From assembly GCA_036345935.2 (NCBI GenBank), contig JADWOT020001565.1, positions 304,690 through 368,689 on the forward strand: DNA of 64,000 bases. The letters run 5' to 3'. The notes below the pieces were generated by a model. It was not told where the DNA came from. It saw nothing but the letters and a program-made list of their open reading frames with translations, and searched no databases. This document shows, piece after piece, positions 9,164 through 22,162 of the stretch. The position numbers were made by a program, and so were the translations under genes. The stretch's first letter is position 1; each line of letters starts with the position of its first letter. This stretch comes from Taenia hydatigena. Lineage: Eukaryota; Platyhelminthes; Cestoda; Cyclophyllidea; Taeniidae.

Positions 9164-11105
9164 GGCTGTTAAACTATGCAGTATTCAAGCCATGCGCTTA
9201 TAACCATCGATTGGGCAATAAAATGCTTCCAACCGCATTCATTACTGTCAATTCTATCTCTTTTTTGGCATCCTAACCATTGCTGCCTCAAATGGATGCA
9301 TTTCCAAAAAAATTTTGAGCTTTAGAGACCTTGATGAATCATTGTGCGTGCCCGTACCTTACAGATGCTATTGACGCATTGATTCATAACGATTTCGCCA
9401 TGTGACTGCAAAAGATAGCACAATATATTTCGGCGAGATTGGAAGAAGGGATTCTGAAAGTGACGGCTTGGACTACGACTGCTACGTGTTGTAGATGGAT
9501 CCAGGCATTCGGTTCGGGCATCAATTACTGCGCTTCCAGGACGCCATCAATTCGCATCATGTATTAGTCATAGCCCTCCTGCCATGGAGTTGGGACGATG
9601 ATGAAGCAGATGATATTCACCCCTTTGCAAAGCTTGTCGCGAGTTCCAACAACCTCGAGGGTTGTCCACCTGCAACAACTCCGGTGGAATGGTGAATGTA
9701 TTGTGTCAAGCGATGTGAAGTCGGACACGTCGACTTGGTGACTTGCCGCATTTCACTTATTACGATTGACTTCCAGTTGAAGACTGTTGGTGGTAGATGC
9801 AAGGACAAATGCAATTTATAAAAGCATCACACATTTGACATGCGCTACTTATGGCCATTGTGTACTCAAATGAACTACTTTTCTTCGACTTACCACCTTT
9901 TTCCTCTGTAGCGACCGTAGAAACATAAAAAGCAGTTTTATTCACCGCATGGATACGCCGCGTTTCTCATATCAAATCGTCTAGCTTGATAGGTTGTGTG
10001 GTCCGTTGATCTAGAAGGAAGACTCAAAAGACACGCACATTTTGCTTGTTTGAGTCAAAGGCAGAACTTTGAAGACACTGCACTTGGAGTGTCACCTTAC
10101 CTTGTAAAGACGCCACAGCTACACGCACGGCGATTTGACATTTACGACATTAATTGAAGCCGAAGCAAAGGATACATTTCAATGGCAAAGACAAACTGAC
10201 GAGTTTTTGATAATCTTTACCTCAAACTTACATTTTAGGTGAAAAGGTGGAACTAATATGCGTATCCAATTTGCCTTTCACTTCTGCTCTTTACTTGCAC
10301 TAATAAGTTAATCTGAGTCGCCTTAAGACAGACACACTTTTTAGTTGGACTAATGTGTCTTAGCTGCGCGGCTTTAAATTTTCTGGCATTTGTAGACACC
10401 TTTACGACAACCATACGCAAACAATAGGAATGGGTTGCATGGAATCAAACATAGTGTGAAGCTTGTTTCTTGCTACCTCATCATTAATTTCAAAGCAACC
10501 TCCTAATGTAGAATATTGGCACTCATCCATTCTCACTCTCAACCTCCCTACAAACCACCAAGTTGTCAGCTCGAGCATAGTTACTATTGCCACAAAACAT
10601 TGACGAAGATGGATTACAAGCATGCAGAACAAGGAAGCACTGATGGTTGAGCCCAGGTTTTATGCTTGAGCGCCTTAACTCCCGACCTTTATCCTACTCG
10701 ATCGCAACCAGTAGATCTACGGTGTCTATTTGCGTTCGATGTCACCTAATCAGGGTATGAAGAGTTGGGGTTGGACACAAGTGCATCAACACATCAGCAA
10801 ATGGCTGTGGCTCAATAAGCACTTATTTTGCGTGGTACTTGTACGAACCATACCAACGGCCTGCAGAGAACCGACTCATGAAATTGAATATCGTAGAATG
10901 GAATTTTGCCGGTGATATTTACCTCCGCTTGATAAGTCTTTCTTAAACCAGCTCATCAATGGCTCTTTCACAATTCGCCCTTTATCAAAGATGCATTATA
11001 ATGAATTATCCACCCTCCTTTGGTGACGAAAATAATGTTACAACAATTCGTCACATTGATGGTGTGTACAAAAGAGCAGTATGCTTTAGTAAATCTGCAA
11101 TTCAG
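9164..11105 (+). repeat. Diverged dispersed block, copy 1 (partner 36052-37975)
   Basis: Begins GGCTGTTAAACTATGCA directly after the 2.95 kb repeat and runs colinearly with 36052-37975, at roughly nine in ten matching bases by eye. The block includes a conserved stretch reading LLPWSWDDDEADDIHPFA on plus. Copy 1 stops this plus frame at 9693-9695 (TGA), where the partner has CGA; the partner stops it at an earlier AAG codon that has become TAG. Both strands of 9617-9814 are partly open. It also contains one instance of the GATTACAAGCATGCAGAACA core (10612) shared with other families. Confidence 0.85.
10430..10720 (+). repeat. Partial core-motif copy in tandem with 11180-11440
   Basis: Shares AAGCTTGTTTCTTG, a CTCATTATTG-like block, the CATTGACGA...GGATTACAAGCATGCAG core (10612-10630) and CTC(C/G)GACCTT(T/C)A with the other copies, and recurs in 37300-37620. 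Confidence 0.65.
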
Positions 11106-11179
11106 AATATGTACTGGATCCAGAAGCTGTCCAAAGAATATAAGAGTTCGGGTTAACGGGATCTTATTACGGTTGGGCA

Positions 11180-11700
11180 GCAGAATGCATCATAGATGTA
11201 TGAAAAGAGTAGGAATGCATTGCTTAGGATTAAACGAGAGGTAAAGCTTGTTTCTTGTTTTCTCATTATTGCCTTCAGATCTGGCCCCTCATAAAAGTTC
11301 CAATCGTCACTTGCCCTCCTTTATCTGACCCTCACTGTCCTCAACCCAAGCGCTTCAAAATAACAAATTGGTATCTTAAACGGTGTTTAAGCAAATAGAA
11401 ATATTGACAGGACTGGATTACAAGCACGCAGCACAGTTAAGCATTGGTGTCCAAGTCCAAATCCATGTTCTACACAGGGTCAGTGTTTTCGTTTGCGTCT
11501 GATGGGTATTAGTGTTTCAGCGTGACTCCTGATCTTCAGTGAACTTGCACCTTTCGTCTCAATTGACTCCATTGAATCGGAAGAGGAAGAGTTGTAGAAC
11601 GCTGCTGGGCTCTAATGACGACCAGGTGGGTCAGGCACCCACTTCAATTCACCGTACCTTATATACAGACCCATTACTGTGCAACTTAAAGGCAAACTCA
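11180..11700 (+). repeat. Core-motif repeat family copy
   Basis: Relative of 250-720. It carries the 20-base core GATTACAAGCACGCAGCACA at 11416. The left half also repeats 10430-10640 about 750 bases upstream, so two partial copies stand in tandem here. Confidence 0.75.
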
Positions 11701-11965
11701 GTGGCATGAGTAATGCTGCGACACTTATCCATCTCACTTCACTTTAGTAGGTCTGCAACTGATTTCGCCTTTAGAGTTGCACAATATCTGGTCTGTCTAT
11801 AAAGTGCAGATGATTGAAGCGGGTGAAGATGGAATGTGAGAGAGACATGTATAGTCCGTTCTACCGGATCACGATTCGAGTTCTAATCAGAGAAACGAGA
11901 GGAGTTCTCCAACTCCTCCTCTCCGGGTTGGATAGCGACGAGCAGATTTGAGGAATGCAAATCTA
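11700..11965 (+). repeat. Partial family A copy
   Basis: Carries GGCATGAGTAATGCTGCGAC, TAGGTCTGCAACTGATT, GTTGCACAATAT, GACATGTATAGTCCGTTCTA and GGATAGCGACGAGCAGATTT, matching 720-1000. It ends before the RT-like part. Confidence 0.65.
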
Positions 11966-11989
11966 CTGAAGACTATTCAGAAGGCCGAA

Positions 11990-12180
11990 TGCTGAGAGTC
12001 ACGGTCAAACACCAAAGATGGTCACATTCGGCTGAGTAGAACACGAACTCGTGTTCTCACTAGGACTTGGGCTCGGACACCAATACTTTCCCATCTGCGT
12101 ACTTGCAATTCAATTCCGTCAATGTTTTTGGTCATGACAACCACGCCAACCATGATAATTTAGCATTTTGACAGTAATAT
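11990..12180 (+). repeat. Dispersed repeat shared with 38520-38760
   Basis: GAGTAGAACACGAACTCGTG, TTCTCACTAGGACTTGGGCT, AATACTTTCCCATCTGCGTA and ATGATAATTTAGCATTTTGA match the other copy in order. No conserved frame. Confidence 0.55.
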
Positions 12181-12279
12181 TCGTGGATCCAAACAGGTCA
12201 CTCATAGCGATAATGCTGCTGAGGGCAACGGACGTAACAAGTCGTCCAGTCAGCAATATAGGTGGTGGCTCGAAAGAAG

Positions 12280-12660
12280 AAGCACTCTAGTAGCACTGGT
12301 ATCAGTAAAAGTAAAAGGTAACTTACCGATTCCATCTCGTGTAGGCTTGCTCAAGTACATTTGTTATTTTCGCTAAGAAGGCGATAGGCCATGCAGATAT
12401 TCCTAGGAGCCAAACCCATAAAGAGTAGAAACACTGCTTTAATGTTGACCAACCTTGGGTACACAAAAGAAGGAACAGCGTACAGTTACTTTGCACTTCC
12501 TGCTCTCTGTGTGCGAAGGCACACATAATACTGGGACGGAATATGCTTTGTCGGCGCTATTAAGTGTGGGGTGCAGGCTAAATCAGACACTCATTTTCAA
12601 TCTTCAGGGGGGCGGGGTAAGTTCGCCAAAATTTTTACTTGACTGAGTAAAAATAACTGT
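12280..12660 (+). repeat. Decayed third relative of the 2.95 kb repeat (3' part)
   Basis: Recognisable blocks in the same order as 8525-9145: a TAGCACTGGTATCAGTAAA string against TAGCACCGGTAGAAGTAAA, a GATAGGCC/GATAGCC block, a block like CCACCTTGAGTACCCAAAA, then CTTCCTGCTCTCTGTGTGCG and a GCGCTATTAA end. Indels are many, and the protein frame seen in the younger copies is lost. This shows the family is older than the near-identical pair. Confidence 0.65.
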
Positions 12661-13239
12661 TGGCAGTCAATCCGGAACAGCGTCGCTTCATATTGGTATG
12701 TCTTGGTAGTCTCCATTTGCTTCTTCTTCCTTCTCCATCTATACCACATTGCATTTATTACTTACTTTGTCTCATGTGCAATCACCATCACTTTATACCA
12801 TTTTCGTGTCACTGAGGGTGGCATATAATCACCCAACTTTAGGATCAACCCTGTCGAGGCATGACGTGTGTAGAATGCAGGGACAATCCATCCGTGACAA
12901 CGGTGCGCAGCAATAAGCTGACCGCCTCTAAAACAGCTTTTGATGGACTCCTACAATTTGGAGCACCAATCAGTGATTTCTTAACGCAAAACTTGTGATA
13001 GATGTGGCAGATATGCAGTTGTCCATACGGTGTGGAGATTGGAAGTAGGTCACAATGAAGCATGAGATCGTAGTTGATGGCCCATTGGGGAAGGAATTGG
13101 CAAGCCTGAGCAAAATATTGTCGGAAGAATTGCACTTGCTTCTGGTACTATTTCACGACTGGACGTGAATCCTGGTGGACAAATGATGAGATGTGAGAAA
13201 ATAACATTCGACACCACTGCTCATTGAGCCCCTTCCAAG

Positions 13240-13900
13240 TTTAGTGCCGAAAGACTTGCTGTCTCCACTGGTAGTATCACACCTCAGCAACACTGTGATG
13301 ATTGTCAACTCCTTGAAGAAAAACCGACTGCTTCTGCCTTCATTTGATGCCTATGAACTACTCGAATGCCAGTTCTACCGCACTAACAAACGGCCATATT
13401 CTCTTCCCCGCGCTTGGTTTTCTTGCGTCCATTTTTACCAGTGGATGTCGAAGAGCAATCAGTCGAGGTGAGGCGATCGCGTGACTTTCACATAGCGACG
13501 CTAAACAATCCAACGTGTTGACGCCATTGTAAGGTCAACACAATTCCGCTTCCATGGCAGCAGTATTCATCATTACACAGTCAACCACCCTATCACCTTT
13601 CAAGCATGGCGCGTTTCAGTGGTTTTTTTTTACTTCACTATCCCAAATCCTATTCCCATGTTACTGGTGGTGACCTACTTTCGTTACATCAGCACTTAAA
13701 ATGCGGTTCAATCAGAAGTTGAGCCGCATGTTGTTTTCTCAAGCCGCATCGCTCGTCAACCAAAGTCCGTTCCCAGCTTCTAAGTAACTCAGGGAGCAAA
13801 TAAGTTCATTTGACAAGTTAAACTTCATCTAATTGATCTTTTCTCTAACAGATCATCAAGTACGATCTGTTGCCTTATTTCTACCAAATATACACGAGTA
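13240..13900 (+). repeat. Family B fragment
   Basis: Shares CTGCTTCTGCCTTCATTTGA, the GAGGTGAGGCGATCGCGTGAC landmark, GTGTTGACGCCATTGTAAGG and later pyrimidine-rich tract with 61405-61900 and, less closely, with 1826-2050. No frame is preserved between copies. Confidence 0.6.
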
Positions 13901-15180
13901 TTCGCCTATCCGTGCATGATACGAACCCGCTTTACCACCAGATGGAAATAGTGCATGAGTGCATTTGCACGAGGCATACTCTTTGTGGATTAAATTTACT
14001 GAACAATTGTCAATTAGCGCGTATCAAAGATTGAGCCCTCGTTCATGACACTGTTGAAAAGCCTGAGCACTTAGTCCTTCAAATGGCTACTTCTGTGTGA
14101 AACACGTACCAATGCCGGTACACAGACGCTGTCCTTATCTGCCTGATGACATGACTGTCAGCAGGATGTACAGAATGCTGATTGTGGTGTTGGGTCCGCT
14201 CGCTTACCAAATGCCGAGGTGATGTTACGCCAATCTGTGCTCACTGTAATGTTGTTGTAAGGAAGTTCTAAGGTAAGGAAATTAAACTTGCGGAAGAGTA
14301 ATAGCCTTAAGTTTGATGGAACCCATTTCCATAATTAATAAAGCCAGTCTGTCCGTCTGCATCGTGGTGATGGTAGTTGTGCTACAAACCTGATAGTAAA
14401 CATTAGCAAAGCACTGTTTCATTGTTTGGGTATCGAATCGGAAATTCGATTTGTGAATGCACGCATATTTATGCATTCTGAATTGCTTTAAGTTGGAGGA
14501 GAAGATTTCGAAATGCTCATCAGTTAGTTATGCAAATAATCGAGCATCTGGGTATTCGAATGTGTGATTAGCACTACATGCAGCATTAATGAAAAAGTGC
14601 AGCGTTCTTATGTCTTGAGCGCAGTGTTTCTCACTCCAACTTTGGCGTTGATGTACTTAGAACGAGTAGGCGAGTTGGCTCATGGCAAATTTCATGGCGC
14701 AGTGATTATTAAAGAGACGCAGATATTGCAGGCTACACGCATTCAGGGTACGTATCCTCCTCGAGAGACGATGACATCCATCCAACACGAGGCCAACACT
14801 TTCTGACCGCTTCTCGCCCAGTGAGTGCATTCAGACAAGCATGCATACCACCCAGTCATCAAAGCTGATAGCTTTATGCTAGTAAGAACAAAGACGTCAC
14901 TGAACTAAACCGTACTCATTGTATCAAAGTGTAACTAAAACACGTGCAAAACTATCGACAGGTGAGAAATTGTCAGTAGGGGTACATCTGCTTCACATAT
15001 CGTAAAGCGCCCTAACACAGACACTCTTCACCATTGGTGCTAGTTCATAAAAAAGTGCTCCAAATGAAGTTGAAGATACTACATTGAACACATGCGATCT
15101 CTAAGTCCAATTGTTCTTCCAATGTCTAGCAGAAATTGTGAACTTTTCAAAGGGATGCCCGAAGGCTCCCCACTGGCAAA
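13900..15180. other. No gene recognised
   Basis: Mixed-composition DNA with only short frames, and no repeat partner noticed in this window. Confidence 0.5.
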
Positions 15181-15730
15181 AACTATGCACCCGAGCGAAC
15201 CCGATTAGAGTCCGTCGCAGGCTTCAACACAGCGGAGTGCAATGCTGAGCCTCCACCTGGGGTCAGAGCCTTGCTGATCACCCTGAACCCGGCGCCAGGT
15301 AAGTTTAGTCCGCTCCCACCAACACCATACCCCCTCCAGCACTACAGCTTGCGCCTTCCACCTTGCTTTGCCTAAACTAAGCATCACTCCACACTTCCGC
15401 CATCTCGCGCATTCCTACACTCATGCACTTGCTCCTTCTTGCGCCAATCTACATCATCTTCCCCACCTCTCCTCCTCCTTGTCACGTACCCACCCCCTAT
15501 CTACGCAAACCTACTTTCCCACTTCAGTAGCACCTTCTGTCTCGCCTCTTGTGTGCGTTTCGCGTATCGAGTGGCATACCACGTTGAAGTGCCTGTGGCA
15601 AGGCGGTGTATGGAGAATGATGGAAACACGTTCCATTTTCTCACTCGTCAAGAATAGAGGTCGACACACAACTCATGGAGTCACAAAACCCGACATCCTC
15701 CGTAGCCTCCGTTTTCGTCAGTAGCTCGAT
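15180..15730. other. GC- and CT-rich block with a consensus donor
   Basis: Contrasts with AT-rich flanks. On plus, CACCTGGGGTCAGAGCCTTG and CGGCGCCAG/GTAAGTTT (15298/15299) look like an exon end followed by a pyrimidine-rich intron. No open exon of convincing length precedes it. The composition suggests an interspersed repeat or a gene fragment; no second copy is in the window. Confidence 0.35.
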
Positions 15731-18700
15731 TTGTCAAAAGGCGTTGCCTAAAAGGGTGCATAGCAAACGAACACTTTCAAAATATGGGTGTTTGACCCAT
15801 TTGAAACGGCCAGACCTCATGTTCATTATGCGCTTATCTATTTGAAGCCCTGCGGTTAGTCACTTTACCCTTTACTTCGATTACATGAGTAGTACGAGGT
15901 GCACGCCGACGAGATTTGGAGACTTTGTCATACACAAAGCGTTGAACCCTAATGACGGCTGTTGAATTACAGTAAACTGGTTTGACAGTCTTTCCGGACC
16001 CCAAGCACAAGCATTTACGTCTACGCAGAGATGAGTGGTTGTACGCACGGTTTCGTGCAGGCTCAGTTTTATCCAAAAGATGGAATTTTCAGGCATTCCA
16101 TTGCAGCCTCTCTGGTAAGCAGGCGAAATCAAGAGACAAAGAAGTGACTGCCCCTCATTTTTTCATTCGATGAAATAATCCCTGGTTATCGTCTAGTCAG
16201 ACCACGCTGCGTGGAATTCACCCAACCATTTCGGTCATCGCGGTTAGTAGTAAGGACTAATTATTCTAAAAATGCTAGACATAGTGCCTGACTGTTGGCT
16301 TATCAATGGGTACATTAATTGGCGCTTGCATATGTACTTGAAGAATGGCTACTCCAAGGCACGCAATAAAGTACGGAAGTTATTTTGTAAAGATCAGTTA
16401 AGCATTGTAAGATTTGCTTACCCCAAATCAGCCAAAAACACCTTTCCAACTGCTGGCAGTGCTGCAAAGCGCCGATAAAAATCAAATTGGACAGGGCATG
16501 GAAAGGGCTTTATGCAATTTGGATGTTGCACACGCCTGATTTGCACTGCAAAAACAAGTGTTAATTATTCATCAGAATGTGACAAAAGTCATGTTCACCA
16601 CTCAGGAGATGTGATGCCTCTTGAAAGACAAATTGACAATTATTTTAGCCAAAAAATGTTCAAGCCATTTACAAATGTGATTATTATATTGCTAACCTTA
16701 GCGTCTCATTCAGCGCGTCTTAGCAATAATAGAAGCCCGAAAATTTTCTTCCCTGTTGTTATTGCTCTTGCCATGTTCCCGTAATTGCACTGTCTAATTT
16801 CCTGCAGTGCATGGGAACTTTCGCGAGTTGCCATGCAAAAAAAGAGTTCTTCCCTTCGGTCATATTTAGGACTATTTCTGTGCTCAGCTGCATGACATAT
16901 TGCATCCATGATGCATCCATGGCAACAATTGCACATTTTGGCATTGATTTTACATAGTCTTCATTCATTTTTATGATTTCTTTTGGGTCGTTGACCTAAG
17001 AGGATTTTGCCCTCCTCCGCGCATCAACTTCCTGTCGTTTGGTTTTAAAAATATCGGCTCTATTCAGCGGTCCATCAATTCGTCTCACAGTCAACCACTC
17101 ACCTCTGTGCTAAGCGTTTGAGCTTAAAGAATGGTCTTTGCTGAGCATGGAAGCAGAACGCATGGGTAGTGATTAACTCGAAATACTGGCGGCAAAGGAA
17201 GCAAATCGCCTTACCCTATGCTACCTGACAAAAGAGGAATATTATTTAAGGCAGTCGTTTGTAGTTGACTCCACATTGAACTGCTTTCAGAAACGGTAAA
17301 ATGTTATTTAAGGTAAAAATCAGCCACCTTTGCCAAAATGTTTGAGGTGGTGAGACTGAAATGGACAGAATGCTGGAACTTGTCAATTGCAACTTCGATC
17401 ATAAAACTACACAATATAAAACGGTGCCATTTGGGGGACCAATGAAAAAGCATTAGGAACAATTTGTCTGTCTATGCCCCAGTATTGATAACTATCGCAG
17501 TCGAAATGGTTTGGCTTTCTAAAGCACTTGGAAGCCTAAAATAAGTCTTCTTGAGCAACTGTTATGCTTATAAATCTATCGCCAAAAGCGATTTCAGATG
17601 CAATGGTTCACCACCGTGAGTTGATTTTCAATCTTCTAATTTCATTCTAAATTTACTCAGCCCGATTACATTCCTCTGCTGGTTAGGCACATTTCGGTTC
17701 CCATACCTGATTAGACAGATTAATACTTAATGTGAAGGAGAGAGTCAAGCACCAGGGTCTGTTCAAGTCACAGATTGTATTTCAGACTTTTCTATCAAAG
17801 GCAACTAAATCTTGTGCATCGACCAAAAAATAATGCAGAAATTCACAATCTTTACTTCCTGAAAGTTTTTTGAAAAACATAATAAAAATACAAGATTCTG
17901 CTATGATCTATTACTATTACTCTGCTGCATTCCGATCCGCTGGATAAAAATACCACAGAATATGTTATTTCAAGTGTAAAGAGTGCCGTATCTCGAAATC
18001 AAAAACGGTGAATTGGGAGGAACAAGCATGTCACTCAAGTCTCTCAAAGAAATGAAGTTGAGGTAACTACATATCCAAACGAAATTATTTAAAAAGCCCA
18101 TGCTTAGCCACTTTAAAGCACAATTTTCGTCCTTAACTGTAAGTGACACAAGGAACTTAAGTGTTTAAAGCGCCTAATTAATTCACAAAATATTTCGTGT
18201 TAAATGCCTATCCCAAACCCAAGTGGATGCAGCGTACTTGAGAGCATACTCTCGATTTAGGCACATTGGTGCATTTAACTTCGGCCGACGGTATTCGCGC
18301 TTGTAAAAAACGACCGAACATGTCAAATTCCCAAAAGTTGTTCTGATTTGCGAGTCATACTTCGCCAAGGTAAGTTATGCCATTTGAAAAGAAATTACGT
18401 AGGTCACCTTTTTTAGTATTTATTTAGCTGTCGTGACAATAAAATGAGCGACTGATTCCGCACACATAGGACTGTAACAAGGTGCTGTCCAAATATCTGT
18501 CTGTACGTTATTTATTAATTGCAAATATCTAAAATAGCCAGAATGAAGGATAGTTGCTAAGGCGTGAGATGACAAGTGCACAGCTATAGACTGCAGTCCG
18601 AGTCGGTTGCATAACAGTCGTGCTGCTTGCTTATGGGAAATAACTACTACTAGCGCCCTTTGTAGTGAAAAACAAATTTCGATGGAAGTGTTCGTGCGTA

Positions 18701-19389
18701 ATCTCACTCGAGGACATAAAAATCCACAATTTTTATGCTCCTTAATAACGAAGAAAAGGATTGACTTGGGACCCTTTTATGCTAACACAGTAGTTTGCAT
18801 TAAAGGAGCAGAAAACCATCCAAATGTTACCCCTGGTGTGCTTATCACATCGTCGTTGGTCGGTCATGCTCCCTAATTGCATTCTGATGGCAGGAATACC
18901 CAAGCTGTAGCGAACATGCTAATCACAAATAAAGTGGGAGAAAAACTGCCCATAGGACAAAAAGGATGGGAATAAAATAGGAAATTTGGATTACCTCACC
19001 CCTTTCTGTCCAGCTTATAATCTCTATAAGTCCATGATTCGAATCGGGTGACTAGTTTATTTGCGATCCCCCAATGACGCCAAAATTTAAACTCGCAATA
19101 GAATGAGATTTTTGTTTTCCATTAACAATAGTAGTAAAGAGCCTTTCGCGAAGCAATGACGTGCTTTAAGTCAATGCTTCGATGGGTTGCCCTCTTTACA
19201 TGCTGAACTCATAAATGCCTGCTCATCTTGGTAAGCATCGATGCTCAATGATGTGGAGTTGGCAGTTCTGCCGAGGCGTGTCTGACTCCATTGAATTCGT
19301 TCCAGTAAAAGATTCGTATTTTACAATCTACTCCCATGGAACAAAATCTACCTACGAATGTTGTTGATTGTTAGCTAAAAATTCCCAAG
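15730..19389. other. AT-rich stretch without recognisable genes
   Basis: Short frames on both strands only, none with splice sites or protein-like runs that I trust. The left flank of the second 2.95 kb repeat (19130-19389) holds an imperfect hairpin near 19150-19185 (GAAGCAATGAC with AAGTCAATGCTTC). Confidence 0.45.
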
Positions 19390-19831
19390 GCAGTAGGTCA
19401 CTGAACTTTGCGTTGCATGGCTCACATTTGCCATACTTCATGCCTGGAAGGGGTATTTATTTTTCCCAGAACTATTTAAGTCGCGTATAACACCAAAGCG
19501 GTTCAATGGTAGGTTGCTTAAGAGATCCTAGCAAGCAGTAATTTTGCATGCATTATGCGGGATTTAATTACGTTTGATCATGACTTTATCAAGAAGTTGG
19601 AACTCACAATGAAATAAGCTTTTTTCCATGTCAAAAGGTAAGGCTTTTAACTAAAACATTGACTAGCGCTCATTTGTTCAAATTTTTCTAACGACTCATA
19701 GCCTAGAATTTCGTAAATAACAATTTTGCTTGTTCGGATTAGTGATTAGAGTAGTCTTTAATGCTCTGTTCGGCTTAGATGCGGTGCATTGAAATTATTT
19801 TTTTCTAATCTGATCCAGAGAATGCGGAGCC

Positions 19832-20326
19832 ATGTACAGAAGGCTTGAGTTATGCAAAAGTTTGAACTTTTCAAATCATTTACCATTGCGTCCCTACTCT
19901 GTTTCCCTTGTATGGTTATTTGGTCCTTCACTTCACCACTTTGACTCTGCCATCAACTCTTTCAACATCAACTATCTAATAACGCACCGTTTTGTGCGTC
20001 CAACTTTAATTGTCTTCAAGGCTGTGGCTAGAATTGACAAAACGGTTGCGGCTTATTTTTCACTCCTTGGTTGTTTAGGATCTATTAATGTAGGCTTATG
20101 CGAATTGCTTGGTCCACAGTTGCCAAAAAAGCTAAGAATAACCGGGGTAATTTATTCCAGAAATTATCCGTCTACAGACATTGGTGCCGCAAATGGTAAT
20201 CAGAAGGTCACTACGGTAAGAGCAGATCAGGAGCGCTACCCTCGCCTCCCTCGAGTGCTGGGACATAGCGATTGGTTGAAGGCTGCACATAACCCATTAC
20301 CAACGCCCTTCTACGACTGCCTTTAG
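19832..20326 (+). CDS. 164-codon open frame inside repeat copy 2, unrecognised
   Basis: Copy of the frame at 6654-7148, same length, three amino-acid differences and no silent ones. The lack of silent change argues that the similarity reflects recent duplication and not selection on the protein. Confidence 0.25.
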   Translation: MYRRLELCKSLNFSNHLPLRPYSVSLVWLFGPSLHHFDSAINSFNINYLITHRFVRPTLIVFKAVARIDKTVAAYFSLLGCLGSINVGLCELLGPQLPKKLRITGVIYSRNYPSTDIGAANGNQKVTTVRADQERYPRLPRVLGHSDWLKAAHNPLPTPFYDCL

Positions 20327-20991
20327 GCGCTATCAGTAACCCAAAGTCCTGCTGTATGCATTGTATCCATTCCACTCGAGTACCACATCTTCTCTCGACT
20401 TTGAGATAGCTTCAGAAAATCTCTAATCATAATAATAACAACAACTCTTATTTGTTTAAAATATTACGTTTCCGCTTTTCCAAACATTGTTTACTCCTTG
20501 TACTCCATTCAAACACAGCCATACTTTGTTTTTGACGAATCTCTGCCTAGCCATGGCGAAATCACGACTTAATTAGTTTTAACTGCCTTTAAGTTAAATG
20601 GTGCACCGAGAAAATAACTTGTCTATTGAGTTTCGAGGATAGAACTTATTATTTTTAACAACAGAGTAACAAACCAAGGCATGAGTTAGTCAAGGCGACT
20701 TATGAGCAGCTATCACCGAGTTTTCCTTTGCTCAAAGATTTCTAATATATCAAATCCGTCACGGGTTGTGTCACTAGCACCCCGTTCTGGCTGTTGCAAA
20801 TTATAAGGGGATGACTTTTTCAGGTTGCACTGTTTTGAGTGGCGCGACGCGACTGTCGATCAGCGTGACAAATGGAAGGAATGTCAATTCTTCCTATCGC
20901 CTGTGTCAGAGTATTATATTTCCTTTGGCTGCATAAGTTAGTTTAGACGGTTCATAAGCCAGATCATTCCTTTCTTCCATTGTTCGATCAG

Positions 20992-21317
20992 GTTCAAGAG
21001 GGCCGTGAAGTCTTCTCATGGAAACACTTGGCCAAGCAGCCAATCTTTGAGGTACTATATGACCTGACGAACCCTAATCAGAAATCACTAGGTGAGGTGA
21101 GGGTGCTCACATAATTTGGAAGATTTAATTCACTGGTATGATCAAAATGTTTTCCGCCACAATGTCCACTTTTAAAAAATTTCGTTGTCGAAGTGGATAA
21201 ACTAGTAGATGAATATCACTTGCTGCTATGTCGACAAGCGACGCATCAAACAGACAATAATTCTCACGCCAGATGGGTCACTCTTTCGCATCGATCATTT
21301 TTCTACATAAATTCATG
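20992..21317 (+). pseudogene. Second copy of the two-exon segment, frameshifted
   Basis: Matches 7816-8143. The VQEGREVF... exon is unchanged, including the GTGAGG donor and the short intron with one substitution. One T has been lost after GTCCAC near 21170, which turns the downstream LKNFVAEVDKL frame into an immediate TAA. The copy therefore cannot make the protein seen in copy 1. Confidence 0.4.
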
Positions 21318-21934
21318 AAGAAGGGTCTCTACAAATGCATTTTTTATCTTAGGCTTTTAAAAATAAAGCCGAATCTTTCAATTTTAGCACCGGTCACTAA
21401 ACGTTCAGATCCTTTGGCACCATGATTTCAATCAGCGCTTGGCACGGCTATTTTCCAAGTAAATGACCCGGACTGTAGCGTCTCGAGGCTCCCTCGAAGG
21501 CAAAAGAAGGCGGAATGGACAGAGGAAAATAAGCTGCTGGCATGGCCCGGAGGCCAGCCTACGCAGCTGGGGCAATACGGTCACCTCTGTAGCCTTGACT
21601 GAAATCGGTAGTACCAACAAACAAAGTACTACACGGACAGCAGTCTGTCCCTTGCTGCACTTTGTCCTGTTACCAATTTAGTCGATAGCTTTAAAGAACA
21701 AACACTCTTTTAGCACCGGTAGAAATAAATGCAAAATATAACCCTCCAGCTTAGTCTCGTACAGGTCCTGCTCAAATAGTTGTACTTCTCTCGTTAAGAA
21801 CATGATAGCCTATTTGGATCTGTCTAAGCTTCCAATTCATAAAAAGTGCTAATCAAATAGCCTCTACACAGAGAGTTACGCGATAGTGGAATGGCACGAT
21901 ACCGCCTCCCTCGGGCTCAAGAGCAGGAGAACAA

Positions 21935-22162
21935 ATGGGCGATGACATAGAGGGAAGACGGACAAAACTAATGCGTTATCAATTAAGCCGTTTCTTGGAA
22001 GATCCCTTTGATAGTAGTGACAGCAACCTCTCCAAGTCTCTAAAGGAGTTTTGCCAGAATATTTTACGTGACTGGGTAAAAATAACTAAAAATCGTCATT
22101 TTTGTCAGAGCAATTTGTTGGTGAATCGCCTTATAAGCTTGAGTGACATTCAAGTAAAATGA
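21935..22162 (+). CDS. Protein-like frame at the 3' part of repeat copy 2
   Basis: Counterpart of 8736-8987, beginning MGDDIEGRRTKLMRYQLSRF. It is open to the same stop. Product unknown. Confidence 0.35.
   Translation: MGDDIEGRRTKLMRYQLSRFLEDPFDSSDSNLSKSLKEFCQNILRDWVKITKNRHFCQSNLLVNRLISLSDIQVK

Noticed and set aside
18420..18707. 95-codon minus frame
   Set aside because: Composition is not clearly protein-like, a competing plus frame overlaps it, and no splice sites frame it.
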